Shown: positions 34,747 through 43,096 of the stretch, piece by piece | How the letters are laid out: every line of letters starts with the position of its first letter | Position numbering within the stretch: the first letter of the stretch is position 1 | Source: Bin16 sp965206315 | Lineage (GTDB): Bacteria; Chloroflexota; Dehalococcoidia; Lucifugimonadales; Australimonadaceae | Direction: 5' to 3' | NCBI GenBank assembly: GCA_965206315.1 | Contig: OZ242210.1 | Coordinates: 62,001 to 126,000, forward strand | Length of the DNA stretch: 64,000 bases | Program-made: the position numbers and the translations under genes | Notes under the pieces: generated by a model | Told to the model about the DNA's origin: nothing | Databases searched by the model: none | The model's input: the letters and a program-made list of their open reading frames with translations, nothing else

Positions 34747-34752
34747 TATAAT
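34747..34752 (+). promoter_or_regulatory. Consensus -10 hexamer close to the degV start
   Basis: A perfect TATAAT lies only 11 bases before the degV ATG and just after the yggT stop. If used, the transcript would be leaderless or nearly so. No -35 element is evident. Confidence 0.35.
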
Positions 34753-34763
34753 GCCGCTCACTC

Positions 34764-35618
34764 ATGGCCACAGCCATCGTCTCCGACTCCAGCGTCTCCC
34801 TGCCTGCGGACATCACACGCGGGCTGCCGCTGTTCCTCGCGCCGCTCGAGGTCCGCATCGACGGGCGGGTCTATGCCGACGGCGTGGACATTGCCCCCGC
34901 TGAGTTCTACGCGCGCCTGAAATCGAGCGCCGAGCTGCCTACGACCGCCGCTCCTCCACCGGGCGCGTTCCTGGACGCCATCCGGCGGGCGGGCGAGGCT
35001 GCGGACGAGGTCGTCTGCATGACGATATCGTCAGAGTTGAGCGCGGCGCACAGCGCGGCGGCGGAGGCCGTCCGGCTCGCAGAGACCCAGCTCCCGCACC
35101 TCCGCGTCACGCTGGTCGACTCGCGAAGCGCAGGCGCAGCGCAGGGCCTTATCGCGCTCGACGCTGCGCGGTCCGCTGTCTCCGGCGCATCCATGGACGA
35201 CGTGCTGGCCCGCATGGAGCGGCGCATAGGCGACACCCATTTCATCGGCTACCTCGACACGCTCTACTACCTCTGGCGCGGCGGACGCGTGCCGAGGCTC
35301 TTCATGTGGATGGGGAGCGTCCTGAACCTCAAGCCGGTCCTCCAACTCTCCGCAGGGCGCATCGGCCTGGTGGAACGCCCCCGCACCGAGGCGAAGGCGC
35401 TCGCGCGCCTGACCGCCATCGCCGCCGAGCGCACCGCCGGACGCCCCACGCGAGCCGCCGTGATGCACGCCATGGAGCCGGAGAAAGGGGAGGTGCTCGC
35501 GGAGCAGCTGCGAGCGCGGCTGCACATCGAGGAACTGTTCATCACCGAGTTCACGCCTGCCATCGGCGCGCACACCGGCCCCGGCCTGGTCGGCTGCGCC
35601 TTCCATCCGGTGGACTGA
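34764..35618 (+). CDS. DegV family fatty-acid-binding protein (FakB-like)
   Basis: The 284-residue protein begins TAIVSDSSVSLP and has VVCMTISSELSAAHSAA, VDSRSAGAAQG, and GYLDTLYYLWRGGRVP, the conserved DegV/FakB segments lining the fatty-acid pocket. FakB proteins present fatty acids to FakA kinase. No FakA (DAK-domain) gene is in the window. It follows yggT by 25 bases. Confidence 0.93.
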   Translation: MATAIVSDSSVSLPADITRGLPLFLAPLEVRIDGRVYADGVDIAPAEFYARLKSSAELPTTAAPPPGAFLDAIRRAGEAADEVVCMTISSELSAAHSAAAEAVRLAETQLPHLRVTLVDSRSAGAAQGLIALDAARSAVSGASMDDVLARMERRIGDTHFIGYLDTLYYLWRGGRVPRLFMWMGSVLNLKPVLQLSAGRIGLVERPRTEAKALARLTAIAAERTAGRPTRAAVMHAMEPEKGEVLAEQLRARLHIEELFITEFTPAIGAHTGPGLVGCAFHPVD

Positions 35619-35685
35619 TGCGCCGCTTCCGCTCCTGCTCCCTGTGGTACGCTAACGCCACTCCCAGCAAGAGAGGCAACGCGAC

Positions 35686-37203
35686 ATGACCACCGTGCGA
35701 GTTGAGCAAGGCGACATCACCCAGACCGACGCAGACGCCATCGTCGTCAACCTGTTCGAGGGAGTAACAACCCCGGGCGGCGGGACCGGCGCTGTAGACG
35801 CCGCGCTGGACGGCGCTATCTCCGCCCTCATCGCGGACAAGGAGATCACCGGCAAGCAGGGCGAGACCGCCACCATCCACACGTTCGGCAAGCTGCCTGC
35901 CAAGCGCGTCGTCATCGCCGGGCTCGGCAAGCGCGAGAGGTTCGACACGGACGTGGTGCGTTCCGTCTCCGGCGGCGTGGCGCGCCGCCTCCGGCAGCTG
36001 GGCGTGAAGCGCGCCGCAGTCATCGCGCACGGCGCTGGCATCGGCGGGCTCGACGCGGGCGATTCGGCGCAGGCGACGGCGGAGGGCACGCTGCTCGGCC
36101 TCTACGAGTTCAAGCGCTACCGCTCCTCGTCCAACGGCAGCGACGACGGCAAGTCGCTCGACGACCTCGTCATCGTCGAGCGCGACGAGCACCGCGTGCA
36201 GACGCTCGCCGCCGGCGCAGCGAAAGGGACGCTCCTCGCCGAGTGCGCCATCCTCGCCCGCGACCTCGTCAACGAGCCTGCGAACGTCGTCAACCCCGCG
36301 CGCATGGCCGAGGTCGCTACCGACGTGGCGAACGACGCCGGACTCCCCATCACCGTGCTGGGGCGCGAGGACATGATGGAGCGCGGGATGGGCGCCATAC
36401 TCGCCGTGACGCAGGGCAGTGCGAACGAGCCGCGCCTCATCATCATGGAATACGCGGGCGACCCCGAGCACCCGGAGAACAACGTCGCCATCGTGGGCAA
36501 GGGGATCACTTTCGACTCCGGCGGTATCTCCATCAAGCCGGCGGCCAGTATGTGGGAGATGAAGGGCGACATGAGCGGCGGTGCGTCGGTCATCGGCGCG
36601 ATGAAGGGCATCGCCGCGATGAAGCCGAAGATCAACGTCTTCGGCGTCGTGCCCGCCGTCGAGAACATGCCGTCCGGTACGGCGCAGCGTCCCGGCGACA
36701 TCATCCGGGCGATGAACGGCAAGACGATTGAGGTCGACAACACGGACGCGGAAGGGCGGCTCATCCTGGCCGACGCCATCTGCTATATCAAGGAAGTCAA
36801 GAAAGCGCGCCGCGTCGTGGACATCGCAACGCTTACCGGCGCGGTCGTCGTCGCGCTGGGGCACGTCGCGAGCGGCGTCATGGGGACGTCGCAGGAACTC
36901 GTGGACTCGGTGCTCTCAGCGTCGAAAGCCACGGGGGAGAAGATGTGGCAGCTGCCGCTCTTCGAGGAGTACAAGCGGCAGAACCGCTCCGACTACGCAG
37001 ACGTGAAGAACACCGGTGGGCGTCCTGCGGGCAGCATCACCGCGGCGCTGTTCATCGGCGAGTTCACCGATGGCGTGGAGTGGGCCCACCTGGATATCGC
37101 GGGGACGTTCATGTCGGAGCGCGCTGCCGGTCACGTCGTCAAGGGCGCCACGGGCGTCCCCACCCGCACGCTCGTCCGGCTCGTGGAGGACCTGGCGGGC
37201 TGA
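35686..37203 (+). CDS. pepA: Leucyl aminopeptidase (PepA, M17)
   Basis: The 505-residue protein has the M17 C-terminal catalytic domain: VGKGITFDSGGISIKP with Lys and Asp metal ligands, the MKGDMSGGA segment, and the family signature NTDAEGRLILADA. The N-terminal macro-like domain spans about residues 1-160. Two metals activate water for removal of N-terminal amino acids; some PepA proteins also bind DNA. Length and motifs are typical and the gene looks intact. Confidence 0.95.
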   Translation: MTTVRVEQGDITQTDADAIVVNLFEGVTTPGGGTGAVDAALDGAISALIADKEITGKQGETATIHTFGKLPAKRVVIAGLGKRERFDTDVVRSVSGGVARRLRQLGVKRAAVIAHGAGIGGLDAGDSAQATAEGTLLGLYEFKRYRSSSNGSDDGKSLDDLVIVERDEHRVQTLAAGAAKGTLLAECAILARDLVNEPANVVNPARMAEVATDVANDAGLPITVLGREDMMERGMGAILAVTQGSANEPRLIIMEYAGDPEHPENNVAIVGKGITFDSGGISIKPAASMWEMKGDMSGGASVIGAMKGIAAMKPKINVFGVVPAVENMPSGTAQRPGDIIRAMNGKTIEVDNTDAEGRLILADAICYIKEVKKARRVVDIATLTGAVVVALGHVASGVMGTSQELVDSVLSASKATGEKMWQLPLFEEYKRQNRSDYADVKNTGGRPAGSITAALFIGEFTDGVEWAHLDIAGTFMSERAAGHVVKGATGVPTRTLVRLVEDLAG

Positions 37204-37225
37204 GCAGCCTGGCGGCGCTCGCCGC

Positions 37226-38014
37226 TCACGTCACGGCGATTCCCGGCGATCCTCGCCGCCCTCTCGGTCGGGGCCTCCCTTCCACGGGACGCAGTTGGCT
37301 GACGCGCAGTATCTGCAACGGCTCGTCGCTGATGCACTCGAACCCGTAACGGGTGTAGCGGGGCGTGTAGATGCCTTCCATCGGTTCGACGTCGCCGAAG
37401 TGCGTATCGCCCTCGCCGAAGTAGCGCGCTCTCCCCGCAAGCACCATCCAGTAGCCGTCCTGGTCGTTGTGGTAGTGGAGCGCGTTGCCCTGCCCCTTCT
37501 GCATGATCTGGACGGTGCTGACCATGCTGTCGTTGTAGAGCAGGTCGTACGAGCGGCCCTTGTCGGGACCTCTGTCCCGCGCCCCGGGGTCTGCGGCGCC
37601 GGGGTAGCTGAACCGCTTCACCTCGTTCCGCGTGTCCTTTTCTCTCGCCTGGGACTTCCCTTCCACTGGTCGCAACTGGCTGACGCGAAGTATCTGCAAC
37701 GGCTCGTCGTCGATGCTCTCGAACGAATAGCGGGTGTAGCGGGGCATGAAGATGCCCTCCATCGGGCCGAGGTCGCCGTAGTGAGTGTCCCCTTCGCCGG
37801 AGAAGCGCGCCTTGCCTGCCAGCACCATCCAGTAGCCGTCCTGGTCGTTGTGGTGGTGAAGTCCGGTGGTCTGCCCCTTCTCCATGACCTGGACGGTGCT
37901 GATGACCAGGTGGTTGTAGAGGAGGTCGGACGAACGGCCTCTGGTGGGGCCGCGGTCGCGGGCATCCGGGTCCGCGGAACCTGGGTACCTGAACCGTCTC
38001 ACCTCTTCGGCCAT
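37226..38014 (-). CDS. Bicupin protein with near-identical tandem domains
   Basis: The 262-residue protein consists of two copies of one cupin unit offset by 127 residues: about 4-119 and 131-246. Each copy has a (R/K)RF-x-YPG start, a DRGP...R(S)-x-DLLYN segment, the metal motif H-x-H at 53-55 and 180-182 within HNDQDGYWMVLAG, and an EPLQILRVSQLRPVEG end. The copies differ at scattered positions only, so the duplication is recent or homogenised. Function is unknown; cupins of this size are often dioxygenases or isomerases. ATG 38014 follows a G-rich ribosome site. It converges on pepA. Confidence 0.85.
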   Translation of the reverse strand: MAEEVRRFRYPGSADPDARDRGPTRGRSSDLLYNHLVISTVQVMEKGQTTGLHHHNDQDGYWMVLAGKARFSGEGDTHYGDLGPMEGIFMPRYTRYSFESIDDEPLQILRVSQLRPVEGKSQAREKDTRNEVKRFSYPGAADPGARDRGPDKGRSYDLLYNDSMVSTVQIMQKGQGNALHYHNDQDGYWMVLAGRARYFGEGDTHFGDVEPMEGIYTPRYTRYGFECISDEPLQILRVSQLRPVEGRPRPRGRRGSPGIAVT

Positions 38015-38072
38015 GGCGTCCCCCCCTCGTGCTGCTGGTGCGCCGTGTTGCCCGGAACTATACCCCTTCTTG

Positions 38073-38300
38073 CTATTCGGGTGGGTCGGCGGCGAGGGAC
38101 TCCTGGTGTGCACGAAGGCGCTCCATCGTCGACTTCCGGTAGTAGATGAGCATGGCCAGTGAGAGCCAGGTTGTGGAAAACACCGTTGCGAAGACGACAC
38201 CCAGGTCATCTGCGCCGTTATAGGTCAGGACGATACCCACAGGGGCTACTATCAGGGCAAGCACCGTCAGAAACCGGCTTATCCCGGTCGTCTTTGCCAT
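38073..38300 (-). CDS. Small two-helix membrane protein
   Basis: The 75-residue protein has two predicted membrane helices (FLTVLALIVAPVGIVLTY and GVVFATVFSTTWLSLAMLIYY) and a charged C-terminus (RLRAHQESLAADPPE). GGAGGAGA six bases before ATG 38300 sets the start; in-frame starts upstream lack a ribosome site. No family was recognised. It may be co-transcribed with the bicupin gene 58 bases downstream. Confidence 0.65.
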   Translation of the reverse strand: MAKTTGISRFLTVLALIVAPVGIVLTYNGADDLGVVFATVFSTTWLSLAMLIYYRKSTMERLRAHQESLAADPPE

Positions 38301-38495
38301 AGCCGTCTCCTCCGCACCCTTATCGGCCATGAGGCCGCGCGCCAAGAGTGAAATCGTATCTCCGGGAGAGGCCACAGTGAACCGGACAAGCGTGCGTAAA
38401 GCCGCCGCTTCGCCGTCCTGGTATGGTCCTGGCAGCCTCTCCATGAGCGCTGTCCTCCTCTGCCACAGGCGCCTCTGCTACAATGAGTGCTCCGT

Positions 38496-38572
38496 GGTGG
38501 GCGTGGTCGAGGGGTTAAGACGCCAGGTTGTGGCCCTGGAGATCGAGGGTTCGATTCCCTCCGCTCACCCCA
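38496..38572 (+). tRNA. tRNA-His (GTG)
   Basis: The sequence folds with acceptor GTGGGCG/CGCTCAC, an extra G at -1 opposite discriminator C73 (the histidine identity pair), anticodon loop TTGTGGC with anticodon GTG, T loop TTCGATT and a genomic CCA. A TACAAT -10-like box sits 11 bases upstream at 38479-38484. Confidence 0.96.
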
Positions 38573-38675
38573 GTTCTCTTATTAGCCTCGCCGCTCTTTC
38601 ACGTCCACGCGCGTTCGCATAGAATCCCGCAGGGCGCGGCGCGCGTCCCCAACACGAAACCGGGGAAGGTGCAAC

Positions 38676-39419
38676 ATGGGCAGGCTGGACGACAAGGTTG
38701 CAGTGATCGTCGGGGGCGGCAGGAACATCGGCCGCGCCTCCTCCAAGCTCTTCGCATCCGAGGGCGCGAAGATCGCCATCTTCGACATGGAAGAGAACCG
38801 CGCCGCAGCGGTGACCGAAGAGGTCGCTGAGCAGGGCGGGGAGTGCATGTACGTCGTGGGCGAGGTGCAGAAGGTCGACGACGTCAAGAACATGATCGCA
38901 AAGGTCGTCGAGCACTACGGCCGCATCGACATCCTCCTGAACTGCGCCGCCATCTCCGACCGCAAGCCCATGCTGGAGTTGGACGACGAGGAGTACCGGA
39001 AGATCATCGAGGTGACCCAGAACGGTACGTACTACACGTGCAAGTACGTGGCGGAGCAGATGGTGAAGCAGGGCGACGGTGGGGCCATCGTCAACTTCTC
39101 ATCCGGCTCCGCGTTCGGCGGCAACAAGAATCGAGTCGCCTATGACATGGCGAAGGGCGCCATCGTGACGTTGACGATGGACATGGCGGTGCAGCTGGCG
39201 GAGTACGGCATCCGCACGAACGCCATCGCACCCGGCATCACGGGCTCGCAGGTCGGCGGCATGATCGCAATGGAGGACCGGTCGACGAACAACCTCGTCG
39301 GCGGCCGCGCCGGGTACCCGGAGGAGCAGGCGAGCGTCGCCCTCTTCCTCGCCAGCGACGACGCCCGCCACCTCTACGGGCAAACGCTCAGGAACGACGG
39401 CGGCGGCTCCGTTGTCTAG
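38676..39419 (+). CDS. SDR-family oxidoreductase
   Basis: The 247-residue short-chain dehydrogenase has a variant cofactor loop VGGGRNIGRA in place of TGxxxGxG, catalytic Ser in VNFSSGSAFGG, the YDMAK catalytic pair, and a FLASDDARHLYGQTLRNDGG end. It is closest in style to 3-oxoacyl-ACP-reductase-like enzymes of degradation pathways. GGGGAAGG precedes the ATG. It leads a three-gene run with a Rieske ferredoxin and a molybdenum hydroxylase. Confidence 0.92.
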   Translation: MGRLDDKVAVIVGGGRNIGRASSKLFASEGAKIAIFDMEENRAAAVTEEVAEQGGECMYVVGEVQKVDDVKNMIAKVVEHYGRIDILLNCAAISDRKPMLELDDEEYRKIIEVTQNGTYYTCKYVAEQMVKQGDGGAIVNFSSGSAFGGNKNRVAYDMAKGAIVTLTMDMAVQLAEYGIRTNAIAPGITGSQVGGMIAMEDRSTNNLVGGRAGYPEEQASVALFLASDDARHLYGQTLRNDGGGSVV

Positions 39420-39479
39420 CGTCCCTGTCCCACACTTGATGCGGGGATGGGGTGAATCTATAACACAGGAGAGTGTGAC

Positions 39480-39803
39480 ATGCCGGAAGGCTATGAGCGC
39501 GTCGCGTCGCGCGACGAAGTGAGCGCGAGTGAACTGAAAGTAGTGCAGGTCGGCGAGAACCAGGTCATCATCACCGAGCTGCGGGGTGAGGTCATCGCAT
39601 TCGACAACATGTGCACCCACGAGGAGTGCGACCTCTACTACGGCGCGGTGGACGAGGACGACGAGATCGAGTGCGACTGCCACGGCACGCGGTTCAACGT
39701 GCTCACAGGCGAAGTGACCGCGCCTCCCGCCGAGATTCCCCTCCCCATCTACGAGGTGAGCGTCGAGAACGGCGAGGTCTCGGTCGGCCCGCGCAAGAAC
39801 TAG
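39480..39803 (+). CDS. Rieske-type ferredoxin
   Basis: The 107-residue protein is a single Rieske domain with C45-x-H47 (MCTHEECDL) and C66-x2-H69 (CDCHGTRF) as [2Fe-2S] ligands, followed by the GEVTAPPAEIPLPIYEV strand. Stand-alone proteins of this type pass electrons to oxygenases. It is preceded by AGGAGAG and followed by the molybdenum hydroxylase after about 20 bases. It is a possible electron carrier for the Rieske oxygenases and the P450 in the left part of the window, but the distance makes that a guess. Confidence 0.93.
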   Translation: MPEGYERVASRDEVSASELKVVQVGENQVIITELRGEVIAFDNMCTHEECDLYYGAVDEDDEIECDCHGTRFNVLTGEVTAPPAEIPLPIYEVSVENGEVSVGPRKN

Positions 39804-39822
39804 ACCACACCCAGGAGGCCGC

Positions 39823-42054
39823 GTGCAGGCCTACCATGTGATCGGAACGGCAACCCCGCGCGTCGACGGCGTCGCCAAGACGACGGGCGCAGCCCGATAC
39901 GCCGCCGACACCGACCTGCCGGGCATGCTGTGGATGAAGGCCCTCCGCAGCCCCTACCCGCACGCCCGCATCGTCTCCATCGACACCTCCCGGGCCCAAC
40001 GGCTCCCCGGCGTTCACGCTGTGCTGACCGGGGTCGACGTCGTGGGCGTCCTCTACGGGCGGCGGCTGCGCGACGTTCCGGCGCTCGCCCACGAGCGCGT
40101 CAGGTTCGCCGGCGAGCGCGTCGCCGCCGTCGCCGCCAGCGATGCCGAGACCGCGCAGCGCGCCGTCGACCTGATCGAAGTCGTGTACGAAGAGCTGCCT
40201 GCCGTGCTGGAGCCCGAGGACGCCCTCGCCGATGGCGCGCCTCTGCTGCATCCGGACGTGCAGGCATATCACGGCCTCCCGGCGCCCCTGCCCGAACCCA
40301 CGAACGCGTTCGTCAGCGACGTGTGGGGGCGCGGCGACCCTGAACGCGGGTTCGCCGAGGCAGACCTCATCGTCGAGGGTGTCTACACCACGCAGCGCGC
40401 CCATCAGGCATATCTCGAGCCGCACTCGTGCGTCGTCTGGGTCGACAACGACGACCGGCTGCAGGTATGGGCGCCCAACAAGGCGCCCCATCGTCTGAAA
40501 CTGAACCTCGTCGACGCCCTTGGCCTCGACCCTGAGCGCATCGTCGTCCGGCACTCGACCATCGGAGGCGACTTCGGCGGCAAGGGTTCGCCGATGGACA
40601 TCCCCGTCTGCTACTTCCTGGCCCGCAAGACCGGCCGGCCGGTCAAGAGCGTCATGACGTTCGCCGAGGAGTTCTCCGCCGCCAACCCGCGCCACCCCGG
40701 CGTCGTGCGGATGCGTACCGGCGTGAAACGCGACGGCACGCTCACCGCCCACGAGGCGCGGTTTCTCTTCAACAGTGGCGCCTACGGCGGCTTCAAGCCC
40801 GTACCGGGGGTCAACCTGCCCGGCGCAAGCCACGCCGCCGGGCCCTACCGCATCCCCCACACGCGCATCGAGGCCGTCCACGTCTACACCAACACCATCC
40901 CCGGTGGCTTCTTCCGAGGGCCGGGCGCGGTGCAGGCCAACTTTGCCATCGAGTCCCACATGGATGTCATCGCCCAGCGCCTCGGCCTCGACCCTCTCGA
41001 ACTGCGACAGAAGAACCTCGTGCGCGGCGGCGAGGAGCTCGCCAGCGGCATGCCCGGACTCATCATGCGTCCCGAGGAGACGGTTGACGCCGCCATCCGC
41101 GCCTCCGGCTACCACGACTCCAGACCACCATACGTCGGACGAGGCATCTCGCTCTCCTACAAGGATCAGGGCGAGGGCGTATCGTCGGCAGCAGTGACGT
41201 TCCGGCCGGACGGTTCAGTGCTCCTGCACACCTCGGTATTCGAACAGGGCACGGGCTCCTACACCGCGCTCGTGCAGATCGTTGGCGAAGCGCTCGACGT
41301 GGCTCCCGAACGCATCGAGGTACAGGCGTGGGACTCGGACGACGGGCCGTTCGACACCGGCGTCGGCGCGAGCCGGGTCACCCGAGTGGCGGGACCGGCT
41401 GCATACGAGGCAGCCGTCCGCGCACGAGCCGAGTTGCTCCAACTCACGACGCGTCTGCTCGGCTGGCCGACTGAACGAATCGCGTTATCCGGCGACACGG
41501 TAAGGCGGACCGACACGGGCGAGTCGGCATCCTGGGCTGCGCTCGTCGCACAGGCTGACGCCCCTGTCACAGGAAGCGCGACGAACAACGAGCACGAGCC
41601 TTCCCCCGTCGCCTCGGCGATGGCGCAGGTCGCCGAGGTGCGCGTCGATCCGGAGACGGGCCGGGTTGAACTCCTGAAGATGACCAGCGCCCACGACGTC
41701 GGCGTCATCATCAATCCCGTCGGCCACCAGGGGCAGATCAATGGCGGCGTCGTGCAGGGAATCGGACACGCCCTCACCGAGGAACTCATGATCCAGGACG
41801 GCCGGGTCGTCAATCCCAGCCTTGCCGACTACAAGTTGCCCTCGATCGCCGACCTTCCTGAGCTGCGCACCGCGCTCGTCGAGTCCGAGGAAGGGGTCGG
41901 TCCGTATCGCACGAAGGGCATCGGGGAGTACGCGATCGAGGGCATCAGCGCGGCAGTGGCGAATGCCGTGGCCGACGCTGTCGGCGTCCGGATCACGGAC
42001 GCGCCCGTTACCGCGGAGAAGGTGTACCGGGCACTCCGGAACCGCGACACCTGA
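39823..42054 (+). CDS. Xanthine dehydrogenase/aldehyde oxidase family molybdopterin-binding subunit
   Basis: The 743-residue protein is a complete large subunit: an N-terminal hammerhead domain (IGTATPRVDGVAKTTGAARY, DLPGMLWMKALRSPYPHA) then the molybdenum domain with GGDFGGKGSP, GFFRGPGAVQANFAIE, the FEQGTGSYTALVQI stretch and the late KGIGEYAIEGISAA segment with the catalytic Glu. The family hydroxylates purines, aldehydes, CO or N-heterocycles with water. The small [2Fe-2S] and FAD subunits normally needed are not adjacent; a Rieske ferredoxin is. GGAGG lies before the GTG start. Confidence 0.93.
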   Translation: MQAYHVIGTATPRVDGVAKTTGAARYAADTDLPGMLWMKALRSPYPHARIVSIDTSRAQRLPGVHAVLTGVDVVGVLYGRRLRDVPALAHERVRFAGERVAAVAASDAETAQRAVDLIEVVYEELPAVLEPEDALADGAPLLHPDVQAYHGLPAPLPEPTNAFVSDVWGRGDPERGFAEADLIVEGVYTTQRAHQAYLEPHSCVVWVDNDDRLQVWAPNKAPHRLKLNLVDALGLDPERIVVRHSTIGGDFGGKGSPMDIPVCYFLARKTGRPVKSVMTFAEEFSAANPRHPGVVRMRTGVKRDGTLTAHEARFLFNSGAYGGFKPVPGVNLPGASHAAGPYRIPHTRIEAVHVYTNTIPGGFFRGPGAVQANFAIESHMDVIAQRLGLDPLELRQKNLVRGGEELASGMPGLIMRPEETVDAAIRASGYHDSRPPYVGRGISLSYKDQGEGVSSAAVTFRPDGSVLLHTSVFEQGTGSYTALVQIVGEALDVAPERIEVQAWDSDDGPFDTGVGASRVTRVAGPAAYEAAVRARAELLQLTTRLLGWPTERIALSGDTVRRTDTGESASWAALVAQADAPVTGSATNNEHEPSPVASAMAQVAEVRVDPETGRVELLKMTSAHDVGVIINPVGHQGQINGGVVQGIGHALTEELMIQDGRVVNPSLADYKLPSIADLPELRTALVESEEGVGPYRTKGIGEYAIEGISAAVANAVADAVGVRITDAPVTAEKVYRALRNRDT

Positions 42055-42098
42055 TCCCTTCCCTCTTGATGGGGGAAGGTTAGGATGGGGGTGCCCCC

Positions 42099-42737
42099 CT
42101 AGTACCCGCCCAGTGCGACGCTCGCGAACCTTCGCTCCATACGCAGCGCAAGGTCCCGCGCCGTGGGGAGGTGCTCGCTGCTGCCCAGCGCAACCACGAA
42201 CGCGACGCCCAGCAGCCGCCCGAGCGCGAAGTCCACGATCGTGGAGCCGATGACACCCACCGGCACGTCGTGCACGGCGAAAACGCCCGCCGCCTTGCCG
42301 TGGAAGCCGGATACCGGCACTTCCTCCGCGTGGAGCAGTTCATGGCCGCTGTCCAGCACGCGGCCCGCATTGCCGACGAACTCGTTGAGGAATGTGTCGT
42401 CTATCCAGCGTTCGACCGCCTCCCCGTCGCGGAAGAGATGCGCCACCATGCCTGCGCTGACGATGAGGCCCGTCTCCGGTTCCTCCTCCAGTTCACGGCT
42501 GATCTCCCGCAGGTAGCCGCTGATACGTCCCGCCTCACCGATCGACTCTTCAGTCTGGCCCGGGAAGCCATGCTCGGCCATCGTCTCGTTGTCGAGCTCT
42601 CCCTCCCGCGCAACCACGAACCCTGCGAGGTCGGGCGGCATGTCGGGGGGCTGCAGCAGCATGTGCTCGAGGTCAGCCATCCGGACAGCGTCCGTGGCCC
42701 TGCGGAAGGCATCCGTATGCTGGCTCTGGCCGGTCAT
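42099..42737 (-). CDS. Uncharacterised protein
   Basis: I do not recognise a family. The 212-residue protein has a polar acidic first half (PPDMPPDLAGFVVAREGELDNE, ISRELEEEPETG) and a more hydrophobic second half ending FALGRLLGVAFVVALGSSEHLPTARDLALRMERRFASVALGGY. ATG 42737 is preceded by GAGGAG ten bases upstream. There is no signal peptide or known catalytic motif. It lies convergent to the molybdenum hydroxylase and about 80 bases from tRNA-Arg. Confidence 0.6.
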   Translation of the reverse strand: MTGQSQHTDAFRRATDAVRMADLEHMLLQPPDMPPDLAGFVVAREGELDNETMAEHGFPGQTEESIGEAGRISGYLREISRELEEEPETGLIVSAGMVAHLFRDGEAVERWIDDTFLNEFVGNAGRVLDSGHELLHAEEVPVSGFHGKAAGVFAVHDVPVGVIGSTIVDFALGRLLGVAFVVALGSSEHLPTARDLALRMERRFASVALGGY

Positions 42738-42820
42738 TGCAGGCGTGCTCCTCGTCGAATCATGCAAACAGCCTAACAGAGCGGGGGCGTCGCGGTGCAT
42801 AGTACAATCGAAGGAGGCGC

Positions 42821-42896
42821 CCGCCCGTAGCTCAGCGGATAGAGCATCGGTCTTCGGAACCGAGTGTCGTGGGTTCGATTCCCTCCGGGCGGGCCA
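42821..42896 (+). tRNA. tRNA-Arg (TCG)
   Basis: The 76-base sequence has a perfect seven-pair acceptor CCGCCCG/CGGGCGG, D arm GCTC...GAGC, anticodon stem TCGGT/ACCGA with loop CTTCGGA (anticodon TCG), T loop TTCGATT, discriminator G and CCA. One T-T mismatch lies in the T stem. A TACAAT box at 42803-42808 lies 12 bases upstream, as for tRNA-His. Confidence 0.93.
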
Positions 42897-43096
42897 GTAC
42901 GCCGCATCGCGACAGATCCAAGACCCGCGGAGCAACGTAATTCACTGTTGACCGGTTGTTCCTTAGGGAAACACGTTATCCTTGAGCCGCTACCGATAGA
43001 CTTTTGCTGCCCGAAAGACACCCGTACGGACCCGCAGCCGACGCCCCGCAAGTGTCTTCTGCTCCCGCGCGGAGCCGGGAGTAAGGAGATGCGCGA

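Noticed and set aside
42897..43096. Riboswitch or attenuator before the RND pump
   Set aside because: The 200-base leader contains a TTGACC and some GC-rich complementarity, but I could not match a known riboswitch fold or a promoter pair with acceptable spacing.
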